Source of the DNA: Gemmatimonadota bacterium
GTDB taxonomy: Bacteria > Gemmatimonadota > Gemmatimonadetes > Gemmatimonadales > Gemmatimonadaceae
NCBI GenBank assembly: GCA_020161135.1
Contig: JAIUOB010000001.1
Location: 434,001-498,000 of the forward strand
Length of the DNA: 64,000 nt
Direction of reading: 5' to 3'
Part shown: positions 38,182 through 46,700 of the stretch, in pieces
How the letters are laid out: every line of letters starts with the position of its first letter
How positions within the stretch are numbered: the first letter of the stretch is position 1
Notes under the pieces: model-generated
What the model was told of the DNA's origin: nothing
Seen by the model: only the letters and a program-made list of their open reading frames with translations
Databases searched by the model: none
Translations under genes and position numbers: made by a program

Positions 38182-38292
38182 CTTGGCGCTTTGCGGCCAA
38201 CTCCGGCTGCGCCGTCCGAGCAGGCAGGGCCGGGAGGGCGTACAATAGGACGGTCTGCCGGTCCGTCCGCCGCCCTGCCCGAGGAATCGCCC

Positions 38293-39528
38293 ATGTCGCC
38301 CCTCACGCCCTCGCCGCTCTCCCGTCGTCAGTGGCTCAAGTCGTCCGGCCTCGTGGCCGGCGGCGCGCTCGCCACCGGCACCCTCGATCCGGCACGTCTC
38401 GCCGCCCTCGGGGCGGACGCGGCGCCGCATGTGCTCGACGGCCAGACGACGGCCGCGGGGTTCGCCGCGCACGAGCGCATGATGGCGGCGCTGCGCCGCG
38501 CCGACGGCCCGATTCGCCTGGCGAGCAACGAGAATCCCTACGGCATGGCGCCATCGGCGCGGCAGGCGATCGAGGCCGGCTGGAAGCAGCATGCGTGGTA
38601 CGGCGCGCCGTCGCTCCCCAACCTGCGCAAGGTGTACGCGCAATCGGTGGGCGTGCCGGAGGATCACGTCCTCGTGCTGGCCGGCTCGAGTGAACTGCTC
38701 AGCATCGCCGTCATCGCGTACGGCCTCAAGGGCGAGGTGCTCACCGCGTGGCCCACGTTCGAGGGACTGCCGCGCTACGCCGAGTCGATGGGGCTGCGCG
38801 TGCACAAGGTGCCGCTCGACGCGAACCTCGCGCACGACCTCGAGGCGATGGACAAGCGGCTCGTGCAGGCGGTGGATCTCGTGTTCGTCTGCAACCCGAA
38901 CAACCCGACCGGCACCCTCACCGACAACCGGCGGCTGCGGCAGTTCGTGTCGAGCGCGGCGCGGCGCGCGATGGTCATCGTTGACGAGGCGTATCACGAC
39001 TTCGTCGACGACCCGGACTACTCGTCGTGCATCGACATGGTGAAGGCCGGCGAGAACGTGATCATCTCGCGCACGGCGTCGAAGATCCATGGACTGGCGG
39101 GGCTCCGCACCGGGTTCGTGATCGCGCGTCCCGACATCATCGCGCGGCTCTCCGCCGCGAGCACGAGTGCCCCGGGCGTGCTGGGCGCGCTCGGCGCGGC
39201 CGCGAGCATCCAGGACACCGCGTACCAGACGATGTGCAAGCAGCGCAACGCCGAGGGGCGCGCGATCATGCGCACCGCGCTGCAGCAGCTCGGCCGTCGC
39301 ATGACCAACTCGCAGACCAACTTCGTCTTCTTCCACGCCGGCATGCCGGTGGAGAAGGTGCAGGCGGCGATGCTCGCCAAGGGGTTCATGGTGGGGCGCG
39401 CGTTCCCGCCGTACAACGACTGGGTGCGGGTGAGCGTGGGCACGCCCGAGGAGATGAAGCAGGTGGCCGCGGTGCTCCCCGGCGTGCTGGCGGGCGCGGC
39501 CAAGTCGATGGGCAGCTCCGAGGGCTGA
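38293..39528 (+). CDS. Tat-exported histidinol-phosphate-type aminotransferase
   Basis: A 411-residue class I/II aminotransferase carrying an N-terminal twin-arginine signal (SRRQWLKSSGLVAGGALATG). The fold is shown by IRLASNENPYGMAP, FVCNPNNPTGTLTDNRRL, IVDEAYHDFVDD, and the PLP lysine Lys264 in SRTASKIHGLAGLRTGF. It resembles HisC but with a Tat signal that cytosolic HisC lacks; similar exported versions exist. Folding with PLP before export is consistent with Tat. The substrate is unknown, and the enzyme may act on cell-wall amino acids or aminated sugars. Confidence 0.88.
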   Translation: MSPLTPSPLSRRQWLKSSGLVAGGALATGTLDPARLAALGADAAPHVLDGQTTAAGFAAHERMMAALRRADGPIRLASNENPYGMAPSARQAIEAGWKQHAWYGAPSLPNLRKVYAQSVGVPEDHVLVLAGSSELLSIAVIAYGLKGEVLTAWPTFEGLPRYAESMGLRVHKVPLDANLAHDLEAMDKRLVQAVDLVFVCNPNNPTGTLTDNRRLRQFVSSAARRAMVIVDEAYHDFVDDPDYSSCIDMVKAGENVIISRTASKIHGLAGLRTGFVIARPDIIARLSAASTSAPGVLGALGAAASIQDTAYQTMCKQRNAEGRAIMRTALQQLGRRMTNSQTNFVFFHAGMPVEKVQAAMLAKGFMVGRAFPPYNDWVRVSVGTPEEMKQVAAVLPGVLAGAAKSMGSSEG

Positions 39529-39593
39529 CGCGTACGGGGCGAGACGCTCGCCCGCAGGGATGTGCCCCACGCCGGGCGGCGTGGGGACGGCGG

Positions 39594-39609
39594 TGCTAAG
39601 TTGGCCGGA
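39594..39609 (+). promoter_or_regulatory. Extended -10 box for mqnB, possible leaderless start
   Basis: TGCTAAGTT with TG one base before the hexamer TAAGTT (39597-39602); six bases then separate it from the ATG at 39609. No Shine-Dalgarno lies between, so transcription may begin at the start codon. No -35 hexamer is visible. Confidence 0.4.
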
Positions 39610-40229
39610 TGAGCTTGTCACGAATCCTGGTCGTCGCCGCCACGACCCGCGAACTCGCGACGCCGCGAGGCTGGATCACTCTGCAGTGCGGCATCGGCCC
39701 GGTGGACGCGGCGGCGTCCACGATCGGCGCCATCGCGGCGCGCCTGCCCGCGCTCATCGTGCATGTCGGCATCGCAGGGGCGCGTCGTGCGCGCGGCCTC
39801 GCGCCGGGCTCGCTCGTCATCGGCAGCGAGGCGCGCTACGCCGACCTGGGTGCCCCGCCCACGCTCACGCCGAGTGTCGTGGTGCCGCCCCCGGCGCTCA
39901 TCGACGCCATGCGCGCGGCGCGGCCGGAGACACCGGCCCTTCCCATCGGCACGAGTGCGCGAGTGGGGGGCACGACCGACTGCGACGTGGAAGCGATGGA
40001 GGGGTTCGCCGTGCTGCGCGCCGCGCAGCTCGCGGGTGTGCCGGCCATCGAGGTGCGCGCGATCGCGAACGAGATCGAGGAGCACGATCGTGCACGCTGG
40101 CACTTCGACGCCGCCTTCGCCGCCATCACCGAGGCGACGCCCGCCCTCGTGGACGCGTCCCTGCAGCTGCTCGATCGCGAACCGCGCCTGCGCGTGACCC
40201 CGGCGGGCGCAACGGTCGCCACGCCGTAG
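39609..40229 (+). CDS. mqnB: Futalosine hydrolase
   Basis: A 206-residue nucleoside-phosphorylase-fold enzyme that splits futalosine into hypoxanthine and dehypoxanthinyl futalosine in the futalosine route to menaquinone. Motifs are [33 protein letters not shown], and TDCDVEAMEGFAVLRAAQ with the Glu and Met that bind the ribosyl group. The size matches MqnB. It precedes mqnD with one base between stop and start, so the two are co-transcribed. A TAnnTT box ends 6 bases before the ATG. Confidence 0.88.
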   Translation: MSLSRILVVAATTRELATPRGWITLQCGIGPVDAAASTIGAIAARLPALIVHVGIAGARRARGLAPGSLVIGSEARYADLGAPPTLTPSVVVPPPALIDAMRAARPETPALPIGTSARVGGTTDCDVEAMEGFAVLRAAQLAGVPAIEVRAIANEIEEHDRARWHFDAAFAAITEATPALVDASLQLLDREPRLRVTPAGATVATP

Positions 40230-40230
40230 G

Positions 40231-41022
40231 GTGGCCCGCACCGTGTCGCTGACGTTCGGCTTCTCGCCCTGCCCCAACGACACCTTCGCGTTTCATGCGC
40301 TGGTGCACGGGTTGGTGGACACGCCCTGCGCCATCACACCGGTGCTGCTCGATATCGAGGAGCTGAACCGACGCGCACACGACGGCGCGTTCGCGCTCAC
40401 CAAGCTCAGCGTCGGCGCGTTCGCCAGTGTCGGCACCCGCTATCGCCTGTTGCGCAGTGGCGCCGCGCTCGGCCACGGCGTGGGGCCGCTCGTGGTGGCG
40501 CGCACACCGCAGACGCTCGCCGAGGCGGTGCGCGGCCGCGTGGCCATTCCGGGGCACGAGACGACGGCGTATCGGCTGCTGCGTCTCGCTGCTCCCGCAC
40601 TGCATGACGTGGTCGCGTTGCGCTACGACCGCATCCTGCGTGCGGTGGCCGACGGCGAGGTGGACGCGGGACTCATCATTCACGAGAGTCGCTTCACCTA
40701 CGCCGAGCATGGGTTGCATCGCGTGGTGGACCTGGGCGACTGGTGGGAACACGAGACCGGGCTACCGGTGCCCCTCGCGGGCATCTGCGCACGCGACGAC
40801 GTCGACCCGGCGCTCGCGCACGATCTCGAGCAGGCGATCCGCGCGAGCGTGCAGTACGCCTTCGATCACCCCGAGGCAAGTCGCGCCTGGGTGCGGGCGC
40901 ACGCGCAGGAGATGAGCGATGCCGTGTGCGACCAGCACATCGCGCTGTACGTGAACAGCCACAGCCTGGACGTCGGCGACGACGGCCTGCGCGCGATCGC
41001 GCGGCTCACCGCCGCCGGCTGA
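40231..41022 (+). CDS. mqnD: 1,4-dihydroxy-6-naphthoate synthase
   Basis: A 263-residue periplasmic-binding-protein fold enzyme of the futalosine menaquinone pathway, converting cyclic dehypoxanthinyl futalosine to 1,4-dihydroxy-6-naphthoate. The N-terminus GFSPCPNDTFAFHALVHG is the family signature, with AFALTKLSVGAFA and AGLIIHESRFTYAEHGL later. The start is GTG at 40231, 2 bases after the mqnB stop codon. Presence of mqnB and mqnD together indicates the futalosine route rather than the classical Men pathway; mqnA, mqnC and mqnE must lie elsewhere. Confidence 0.93.
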   Translation: MARTVSLTFGFSPCPNDTFAFHALVHGLVDTPCAITPVLLDIEELNRRAHDGAFALTKLSVGAFASVGTRYRLLRSGAALGHGVGPLVVARTPQTLAEAVRGRVAIPGHETTAYRLLRLAAPALHDVVALRYDRILRAVADGEVDAGLIIHESRFTYAEHGLHRVVDLGDWWEHETGLPVPLAGICARDDVDPALAHDLEQAIRASVQYAFDHPEASRAWVRAHAQEMSDAVCDQHIALYVNSHSLDVGDDGLRAIARLTAAG

Positions 41023-41046
41023 CGACGACTGCGACGTCGCCGGCGT

Positions 41047-44000
41047 CTACGACGCCTTGCGGCGCTCGACGCCGTCGAATGGAGCGCCGGGCGGCGGCGG
41101 TGCCGGTGCACTGGCGTCCACCACGCGCAACGCGGGCTGCTGCACGCGCCCGGTGCGCTCGAGCTTGCCCCACGACGGGTTCCACCCCTTGAGTGCGGCG
41201 CGCATCGCCTTGACGAGTGCGATGTACAGCACCTGACGATAGGCGATGCGCTGCAGCGGCACCAGCAGCGCCTGCGCGCGCGTCTCACCGCGCTCGAAGA
41301 ACACGCCCATGAACGCCGTCAGCGTGTCGATGGCGAGGAACAGCCCGTAGAGCACGGCAACGGGCTGTGCATGACTCCACGCGGCATGCCAGCCGATGGC
41401 CGGGGCCTCGAGCGCCAGACGGACACCCATCGCGATGAGCGCGATGTCCGCTGCCGGCGCGAGCAGCGGGAAGAGCAGCTGGAAGAGCCAGATGTTGGGG
41501 AGCCCCACGAGCCCGAGCGCGCCGGCCTCGCGACGGCCCAGCGCCGCGCGATGCTTCCACGCGCACTGCAGCGTGCCGAAGCTCCACCGGAAGCGCTGCT
41601 TGAGGAGCGCCGCGAACGTCTCGGGCGCTTCCGTGTAGGCGATGGCGTGGTCGGCCAGCGCGACGCGATGGCCGGCCCGCAGCAGCGTGAGGGTGAGGTC
41701 CTGGTCTTCCGCGAGCGTGTCGGTGCGGAAGCCCCCTGCCGCCAGCACCGCCTCGCGGCGCCACGCGCCGATCGCACCCGGCACCACCGTGATGCAGTTG
41801 AGCAGCACGAACGCGCGGCGGTCGAGATTCTGGCTGGTCACGTACTCGACCGCCTGCCAGCGCGTGACGAGGTTGACGCGATTGCCGACCTTCGCGTTGC
41901 CGGCCACGGCACCCACGCGACGGTCGGCGAGCGGATGCACGAGATGCAGCAGCGCGTCCGGCGCGAGCACGGTGTCGGCGTCGATGACCACCAGCACCGC
42001 ACCGGCCGCCGCCGCGATGCCGGTGTTGAGCGCGGCGGCCTTGCCGGCGTTGGCCTGCCGAAGCACCCGCACACGCGCGTCCGACGTCATCGATTCCGCC
42101 GCGGCGGCGGTGTCGTCGCGCGATCCGTCGTCGATGACGACGACCTCGAAGTCGGGGTAGTCCTGCGCGAGCACGCTGGCGATGGTGCGCGTGATGACGC
42201 GCCCCTCGTTGTACGCCGGGATGAGCACCGACACCATGGGCGTGAACGTGCGGTCGGTGGCGCGACGTGCCACGCCGGGACGCCACCGCTGCCACGCGGC
42301 GAGACCGCCGATGAGCAGCAGACGCACGACCCCCAGCACCAGCGCGACGAGGAACGCGACCACGAACGTCGTCTCGACGACGACGGCCGCGCGCATCGCG
42401 ACACCGGTGAGCACACGCTGCGGCGCCTCGCTGGCCGGCGCAACCGGTGTGCCGGCGGCCGCCGCCCCATCGAGCAACCCCGCCACGGTGGTGAGCGTGT
42501 AGCCGTTGGCGCGCAGCGAGTCGATGAGCGGACCCAGCGCGGCGATGGTCGCGCTGCGATCACCGCCGGCGTCGTGCAGCAGGATGATGCGCCCGTCCTT
42601 GCGACGCAGCTCGCGCAGCGCGTTCGCGACGATCGCGCGCGCGTCGATCTCGAACCAGTCCTTGGGATCCACCTCGAGGCCGGCGATGCGATAGCCCATC
42701 GTGTTCGCGATGGCCATGGGGCGCAGGCGATCTTCCGTGGCCGGACGTGCGTCGCCGATGTACGGCGGGCGCGCGAGGAGCGGGCGCCGCCCGGTCACGG
42801 CCTCGATGGCGCGCCCGGTGGCCGCCAGCTCCATGCGGATGGCGGACTCGCCCAGCGACGCGAAGTCGGGGTGACTCCACGAATGGTTGCCGATCTCATG
42901 CCCCTCGTCGGCGATGCGGCGCGTGATGTCGGGGAGCCGCTGCACCTGTCGACCGAGCACGAAGAAGCTCGCCACCGCGCCACGTGAGGCCAGCGTATCG
43001 AGGATGGGCGGCGTGTAGTCGGCGTCGGGGCCGTCGTCGAAGGTGAGCGCCACGCGACGGTCGCGCGGCACGCCGGCGCGCGACACGACGTAGCCGCCCG
43101 GCGCCTGCGTGATGCTCGCCTGCGCGACGTACCCGTCGGCGTCGAGCTGCAGCGCGCGCGCGCCACGGCCGGTGCGCCCCTCGACCGCGAGGATCTCGCC
43201 ATCACCCGAGATGACGGACACACCCTTGTCGGGGAGTGACCGCAACGCGTCGGGGCTGCCGGTGAGTCCGCTCCGCGTCAGGATGCTCCACAACGACTCG
43301 TCTTCGCTGCCCAGGCGCCAGAGCGCCGTACCCGCTGCGCCCGCGCGCAGCCCGCTGCGCAACTGATTCCACGCGGTGGTCGCGTCGAGGTACCACACCG
43401 TGTGCGTCACGCCATCGGTGCGCCACTGCGCGGTGGGGTTGCGTGTTGCCGCATCGAAACGCACGCCGCCCGGCGCGGCACGACCGAACGCCATCGCTTC
43501 GCTCACGCTCACGGTCACGCCTTCCTCGCGGTCGGAGCGCCAGTGATAGCCGTACTGCCCCACACCGAGTATGACCTGCGCCGCCGGCACCGCCGCGAGC
43601 ACGCTGTCGAGGCGCGCGGCGAACCACGGCGCGCTGGCGATGGCACCGGCGGTGTGATCACCACTGTGCTCATCGTACAGCATCGCGATCACGTAGTCGG
43701 ACGCCGCCGCATACTCGGCCAGCGGATACCCGTCCTCCTCGCCGATGGGCGTGGCAACGGTGACGATGGCGTTGAGCGGGCGCAGCGCCGCACGCAGCTC
43801 GCGCATGAAGTCGAGCACCGCCGGGTGCATCGCGGCCGGGACGAGCTCGAAGTCGATGCAGACGCCGGCGAGCTGGTTGGTCGACACCGCGTCGACGAGA
43901 TCGCGAATCGCGCGCGCGCGGCGGGCCGGCGTGGCCAGCAGCGTCGTGAGGAGCGTCGGGTCGAAGTTGGTCGCGCCGAAGTTGGTCACCATCAGGTGCG

Positions 44001-44523
44001 TCGCAACGCCCTGCTGCCGCGCTTCGGCCAGGAGGTCCTTGTCGAGCGTGATGGTGAGGCGACCGAACTCGCCGCGGCCCATGAAGGCGCCTTCGACGAT
44101 GGCCCAGTCGAGGTGCGCGCCGAAGCGCGTGAGGGCGGCGCGGCTGCCGGCGTCCCACTGCACGAGGAACCCGGCCACGATGGGGTCCGCCGCGGGCGCT
44201 GCCACCGCGCGTGCCACCGGCATCGGGCGACAGCGCCTCGCCGCCGCCGCACCCTTGGGGAGGCGGGCGCAGTCGGCGTCGTCCGCCACGGCCGCGGCAC
44301 CGCGCACACCGGGGCGACGCGTCGGACGGGTGCCGCCGGCCAGTGCACCGGGGGCGACGTCCGCCGACGCCATGGGCAACGGCTCGACGACGGGCGGTCG
44401 AAGGATGCCGGCCACGACGGTGCCACCCAGGACGACAACCGCAGCAATGCCGGCAACGAGCAGGGCGCGCACCCAGCGACTGCGGCGCCCGGAGGGATCA
44501 TGGAAAACGGGTCGGAAGCTCAC
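41047..44523 (-). CDS. GH18-like / polysaccharide deacetylase / glycosyltransferase 2 fusion
   Basis: A three-domain protein of about 1158 residues. Transmembrane helix at 18-40, then a GH18-like domain (115-430) with GVCIDFELVP at 220-229, a NodB deacetylase domain (488-690) with ALTFDDGPD at 492-500, HEIGNHSWSHPD at 542-553 and RPPYIG at 585-590, a membrane helix at 715-740, and a GT2 domain (762-1000) with VSVLIPAYNEGR at 764-775, further helices and a QxxRW-like RFRW. It is the layout of enzymes that make, deacetylate and cut a GlcNAc polymer. The start is a GTG at 44523; the longer frame reads into the divergent gene. Confidence 0.86.
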   Translation of the reverse strand: MSFRPVFHDPSGRRSRWVRALLVAGIAAVVVLGGTVVAGILRPPVVEPLPMASADVAPGALAGGTRPTRRPGVRGAAAVADDADCARLPKGAAAARRCRPMPVARAVAAPAADPIVAGFLVQWDAGSRAALTRFGAHLDWAIVEGAFMGRGEFGRLTITLDKDLLAEARQQGVATHLMVTNFGATNFDPTLLTTLLATPARRARAIRDLVDAVSTNQLAGVCIDFELVPAAMHPAVLDFMRELRAALRPLNAIVTVATPIGEEDGYPLAEYAAASDYVIAMLYDEHSGDHTAGAIASAPWFAARLDSVLAAVPAAQVILGVGQYGYHWRSDREEGVTVSVSEAMAFGRAAPGGVRFDAATRNPTAQWRTDGVTHTVWYLDATTAWNQLRSGLRAGAAGTALWRLGSEDESLWSILTRSGLTGSPDALRSLPDKGVSVISGDGEILAVEGRTGRGARALQLDADGYVAQASITQAPGGYVVSRAGVPRDRRVALTFDDGPDADYTPPILDTLASRGAVASFFVLGRQVQRLPDITRRIADEGHEIGNHSWSHPDFASLGESAIRMELAATGRAIEAVTGRRPLLARPPYIGDARPATEDRLRPMAIANTMGYRIAGLEVDPKDWFEIDARAIVANALRELRRKDGRIILLHDAGGDRSATIAALGPLIDSLRANGYTLTTVAGLLDGAAAAGTPVAPASEAPQRVLTGVAMRAAVVVETTFVVAFLVALVLGVVRLLLIGGLAAWQRWRPGVARRATDRTFTPMVSVLIPAYNEGRVITRTIASVLAQDYPDFEVVVIDDGSRDDTAAAAESMTSDARVRVLRQANAGKAAALNTGIAAAAGAVLVVIDADTVLAPDALLHLVHPLADRRVGAVAGNAKVGNRVNLVTRWQAVEYVTSQNLDRRAFVLLNCITVVPGAIGAWRREAVLAAGGFRTDTLAEDQDLTLTLLRAGHRVALADHAIAYTEAPETFAALLKQRFRWSFGTLQCAWKHRAALGRREAGALGLVGLPNIWLFQLLFPLLAPAADIALIAMGVRLALEAPAIGWHAAWSHAQPVAVLYGLFLAIDTLTAFMGVFFERGETRAQALLVPLQRIAYRQVLYIALVKAMRAALKGWNPSWGKLERTGRVQQPALRVVDASAPAPPPPGAPFDGVERRKAS

Positions 44524-44605
44524 ATTGTGAGCATCGGCTGGGACGGAGCGGACTGAATGGCCTGACAATGATTGGAAGGCAGCGGGCCGAAGCCGAGTGT
44601 GCGGC

Positions 44606-44634
44606 TTGTTCGGGGTGCGGGTGTTCCGTACCTT
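44606..44634 (+). promoter_or_regulatory. Promoter with 17-base spacer, leaderless start
   Basis: TTGTTC at 44606-44611, exactly 17 bases, then TACCTT at 44629-44634; the ATG follows 6 bases later, so the predicted transcript start is the A of the ATG. No ribosome-binding site fits in between. It serves the Tat lipoprotein and GMC pair. Confidence 0.55.
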
Positions 44635-44640
44635 CGCGCC

Positions 44641-45096
44641 ATGCCAGCGCCCATCTCCCGTCGCACCATGCTGACCCACACCGCGTCCGCGGTCGCCGTA
44701 CTCGGGATGGGGTCACTGGCGTCAGGATGCGGCGTAGATGACCCTCAAGTGTCGTCTCCTGAGTGGCTCCTGGCGGGATTCGACGAGGCCGCGGTTCGTG
44801 CCCTGGGAGATCGCTATCTGGCCGACCATCCGCAGGAACGCGAGGAACGGCGGCTGGCCGCGAGCGTCGTGAGCGCCAGCCGCGGGCCGCAGCTCTGGTC
44901 GCGCGCGCGCCCCCTCCCCGAGGTGGTCGCCGACGAGTTCGCGGCCGGGGAGACGGTGCTGGTGGACGGGTGGGTGCTCTCGCGTACCGAGGCGCGGCTG
45001 TGTGCCGCCCTGGCACTCCGGGCGCGGGCCACGACCAGCTCGGGTGCCAGCTCGGGTGCCGGCTCGGCCACGACACCGCCGGCGCGGCTCGGCTAG
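44641..45096 (+). CDS. Tat lipoprotein, probable small subunit of a GMC dehydrogenase
   Basis: A 151-residue protein with a Tat motif and lipobox (SRRTMLTHTASAVAVLGMG, then SLASGC). The mature part is about 120 residues, rich in Ala and Arg, with ERRLAASVVSASRG and a TxxxA-rich tail; it resembles in size and position the small subunits of gluconate, fructose and glucose dehydrogenases, although I see no firm motif match. The GMC gene follows after 9 bases and has no signal of its own, so this protein may carry it through Tat. That role is inference. Start ATG 44641 sits 6 bases behind a promoter box. Confidence 0.7.
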   Translation: MPAPISRRTMLTHTASAVAVLGMGSLASGCGVDDPQVSSPEWLLAGFDEAAVRALGDRYLADHPQEREERRLAASVVSASRGPQLWSRARPLPEVVADEFAAGETVLVDGWVLSRTEARLCAALALRARATTSSGASSGAGSATTPPARLG

Positions 45097-45105
45097 TCCC
45101 CGCCC

Positions 45106-46668
45106 ATGCACACCGACGCCCGCACCCTCGCCGACGGTACCACGCTGGACGCCGACGTCTGCATCGTCGGCGCGGGGGCCGCCGGCATCCCCATCGCCCT
45201 CGAGTTCATCGGCGCGGGCCGTCGGGTGCTGCTGCTCGAAGGGGGCGGGTTCGACCGCGACGACGCGCTGCAGGCGCGGTACGCGGGGGTGGTGTCGGGG
45301 CAGTCGTATTTCCCGCTCGAGGCCACGCGGCTGCACTACTTCGGCGGCACGACCGGCCACTGGGGCGGCTTCTGTGCCCCGCTCGACCCGATCGACTTCC
45401 GCACGCGCGCCTGGGTGTCCGGCAGCGGGTGGCCCTTTGGCGCCGAGACGCTCACGCCGTTCTACGCGCGGGCACATCCCCTGCTCGATCTGGGCGTGCC
45501 CGACTATCGCGCGGCGACGTGGCAGGCGGCCGATGCGCGCAACGTGCCGCTGCCGCTCGACCACGCGGTGATGCACGAGAAGATCTGGCAGTTCAGCGCG
45601 CCGACGCGCTTCGGCAGTCGTTTCCGCGCGCCGCTGGTGGAGGCGCGCGACGTGCACCTGCTCACACACGCGGTGGTCACCGAGTTGCGCCTGCGCAGCG
45701 ACGGCACGGCCGTGGAGACGGTGGAGGTGCGTCAGGCCGATGGCCGCACACTGCAGGTGCGCGGCAGCGTCGAACGGCCCATGCAGGTGGTGCTGGCGTG
45801 CAGCACGCTGCAGAACGTGCGCCTCCTGCTCGCCTCCAACGCCGTGGCCGCTGCGGGCGTCGGCAACGCGCACGACCTGGTCGGCCGCCACTTCATGGAG
45901 CACCTCGAGATGCCGGTGGGCACCGCGGTGCTCCTGCGGCCGCAGTCGATGCATCTCTACGCACTCGACTTCGGCCGCACGAAGGCGCGCGCCGAGTTGG
46001 TGGCCAGCGAGGCGATGCAGGAGCGACTTGGCCTGCTCAATGCGAGCCTCTCGCTCGACCCGATGCCGACGGAGGGCGAGGCCCGCAGCACCTTCGAGGA
46101 TTTTTCGGCCGAGGAGCTCGAGACGTTTCGCAAGGACACCCGCGATGGCCTGACCGAGGCGATGCGCGACAGTGCCCGCAGCCATGACGTCGAGAGTGTG
46201 CGACGGCAGCCGCGCTTCGCGCTGTTCACGCGGCAGGAGCAGGCACCCAACGCGGCGTCGCGCATCACGCTCACCCGCGAGCGCGATGCGTTCGGCGTGC
46301 CGCGCGTGGACTTCCATTGGGCGCTGTCCGCGCGCGACCGGCACACCATGCAGCAGACCGTCCGCCTGCTCGCGCGCGAGTTCGGTCGGCTGGGCATCGG
46401 GCGTGTGCAGCTCCGCGACTGGCTGCGCGCCGACGATGGGCCGTGGCCTGCGGTCGTGAGCGGCGGCTGGCACGACATCGGCGGCACGCGCATGCACACG
46501 AGCCCGCGCGAGGGTGTGGTCGACGCCGACTGCCGTGTGCACGGCATCGCGAACCTGTCGCTGGCCGGTGCGGGCGTGTTTCCGACCGCGGGCGCGGCCA
46601 ACCCCACGCTCACGATCGTGGCGCTGGCGCTGCGGCTGGCGGAGCGGTTGAAGCGCGTGACGGCGTAG
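45106..46668 (+). CDS. GMC family FAD-dependent oxidoreductase
   Basis: A 520-residue FAD enzyme. The dinucleotide fold GAGAAG is at 22-27 after DADVCIVG, followed by RRVLLLEGGGFDRDD, the FAD loop FGGTTGHWGGFCAPLDPIDF, and the C-terminal region GGWHDIGGTRMHTSPREGVVD with the HDIGGTRM part resembling the GMC catalytic His zone, then NLSLAGAGVFPTAGAANPTLT. It has no signal peptide and pairs with the Tat lipoprotein 9 bases upstream. Likely substrates are sugars, polyols or alcohols; the electron acceptor may be a cytochrome elsewhere. Confidence 0.9.
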   Translation: MHTDARTLADGTTLDADVCIVGAGAAGIPIALEFIGAGRRVLLLEGGGFDRDDALQARYAGVVSGQSYFPLEATRLHYFGGTTGHWGGFCAPLDPIDFRTRAWVSGSGWPFGAETLTPFYARAHPLLDLGVPDYRAATWQAADARNVPLPLDHAVMHEKIWQFSAPTRFGSRFRAPLVEARDVHLLTHAVVTELRLRSDGTAVETVEVRQADGRTLQVRGSVERPMQVVLACSTLQNVRLLLASNAVAAAGVGNAHDLVGRHFMEHLEMPVGTAVLLRPQSMHLYALDFGRTKARAELVASEAMQERLGLLNASLSLDPMPTEGEARSTFEDFSAEELETFRKDTRDGLTEAMRDSARSHDVESVRRQPRFALFTRQEQAPNAASRITLTRERDAFGVPRVDFHWALSARDRHTMQQTVRLLAREFGRLGIGRVQLRDWLRADDGPWPAVVSGGWHDIGGTRMHTSPREGVVDADCRVHGIANLSLAGAGVFPTAGAANPTLTIVALALRLAERLKRVTA

Positions 46669-46700
46669 ACGGATCGGCCGCAAGCACGGGCCGCCCCGCC

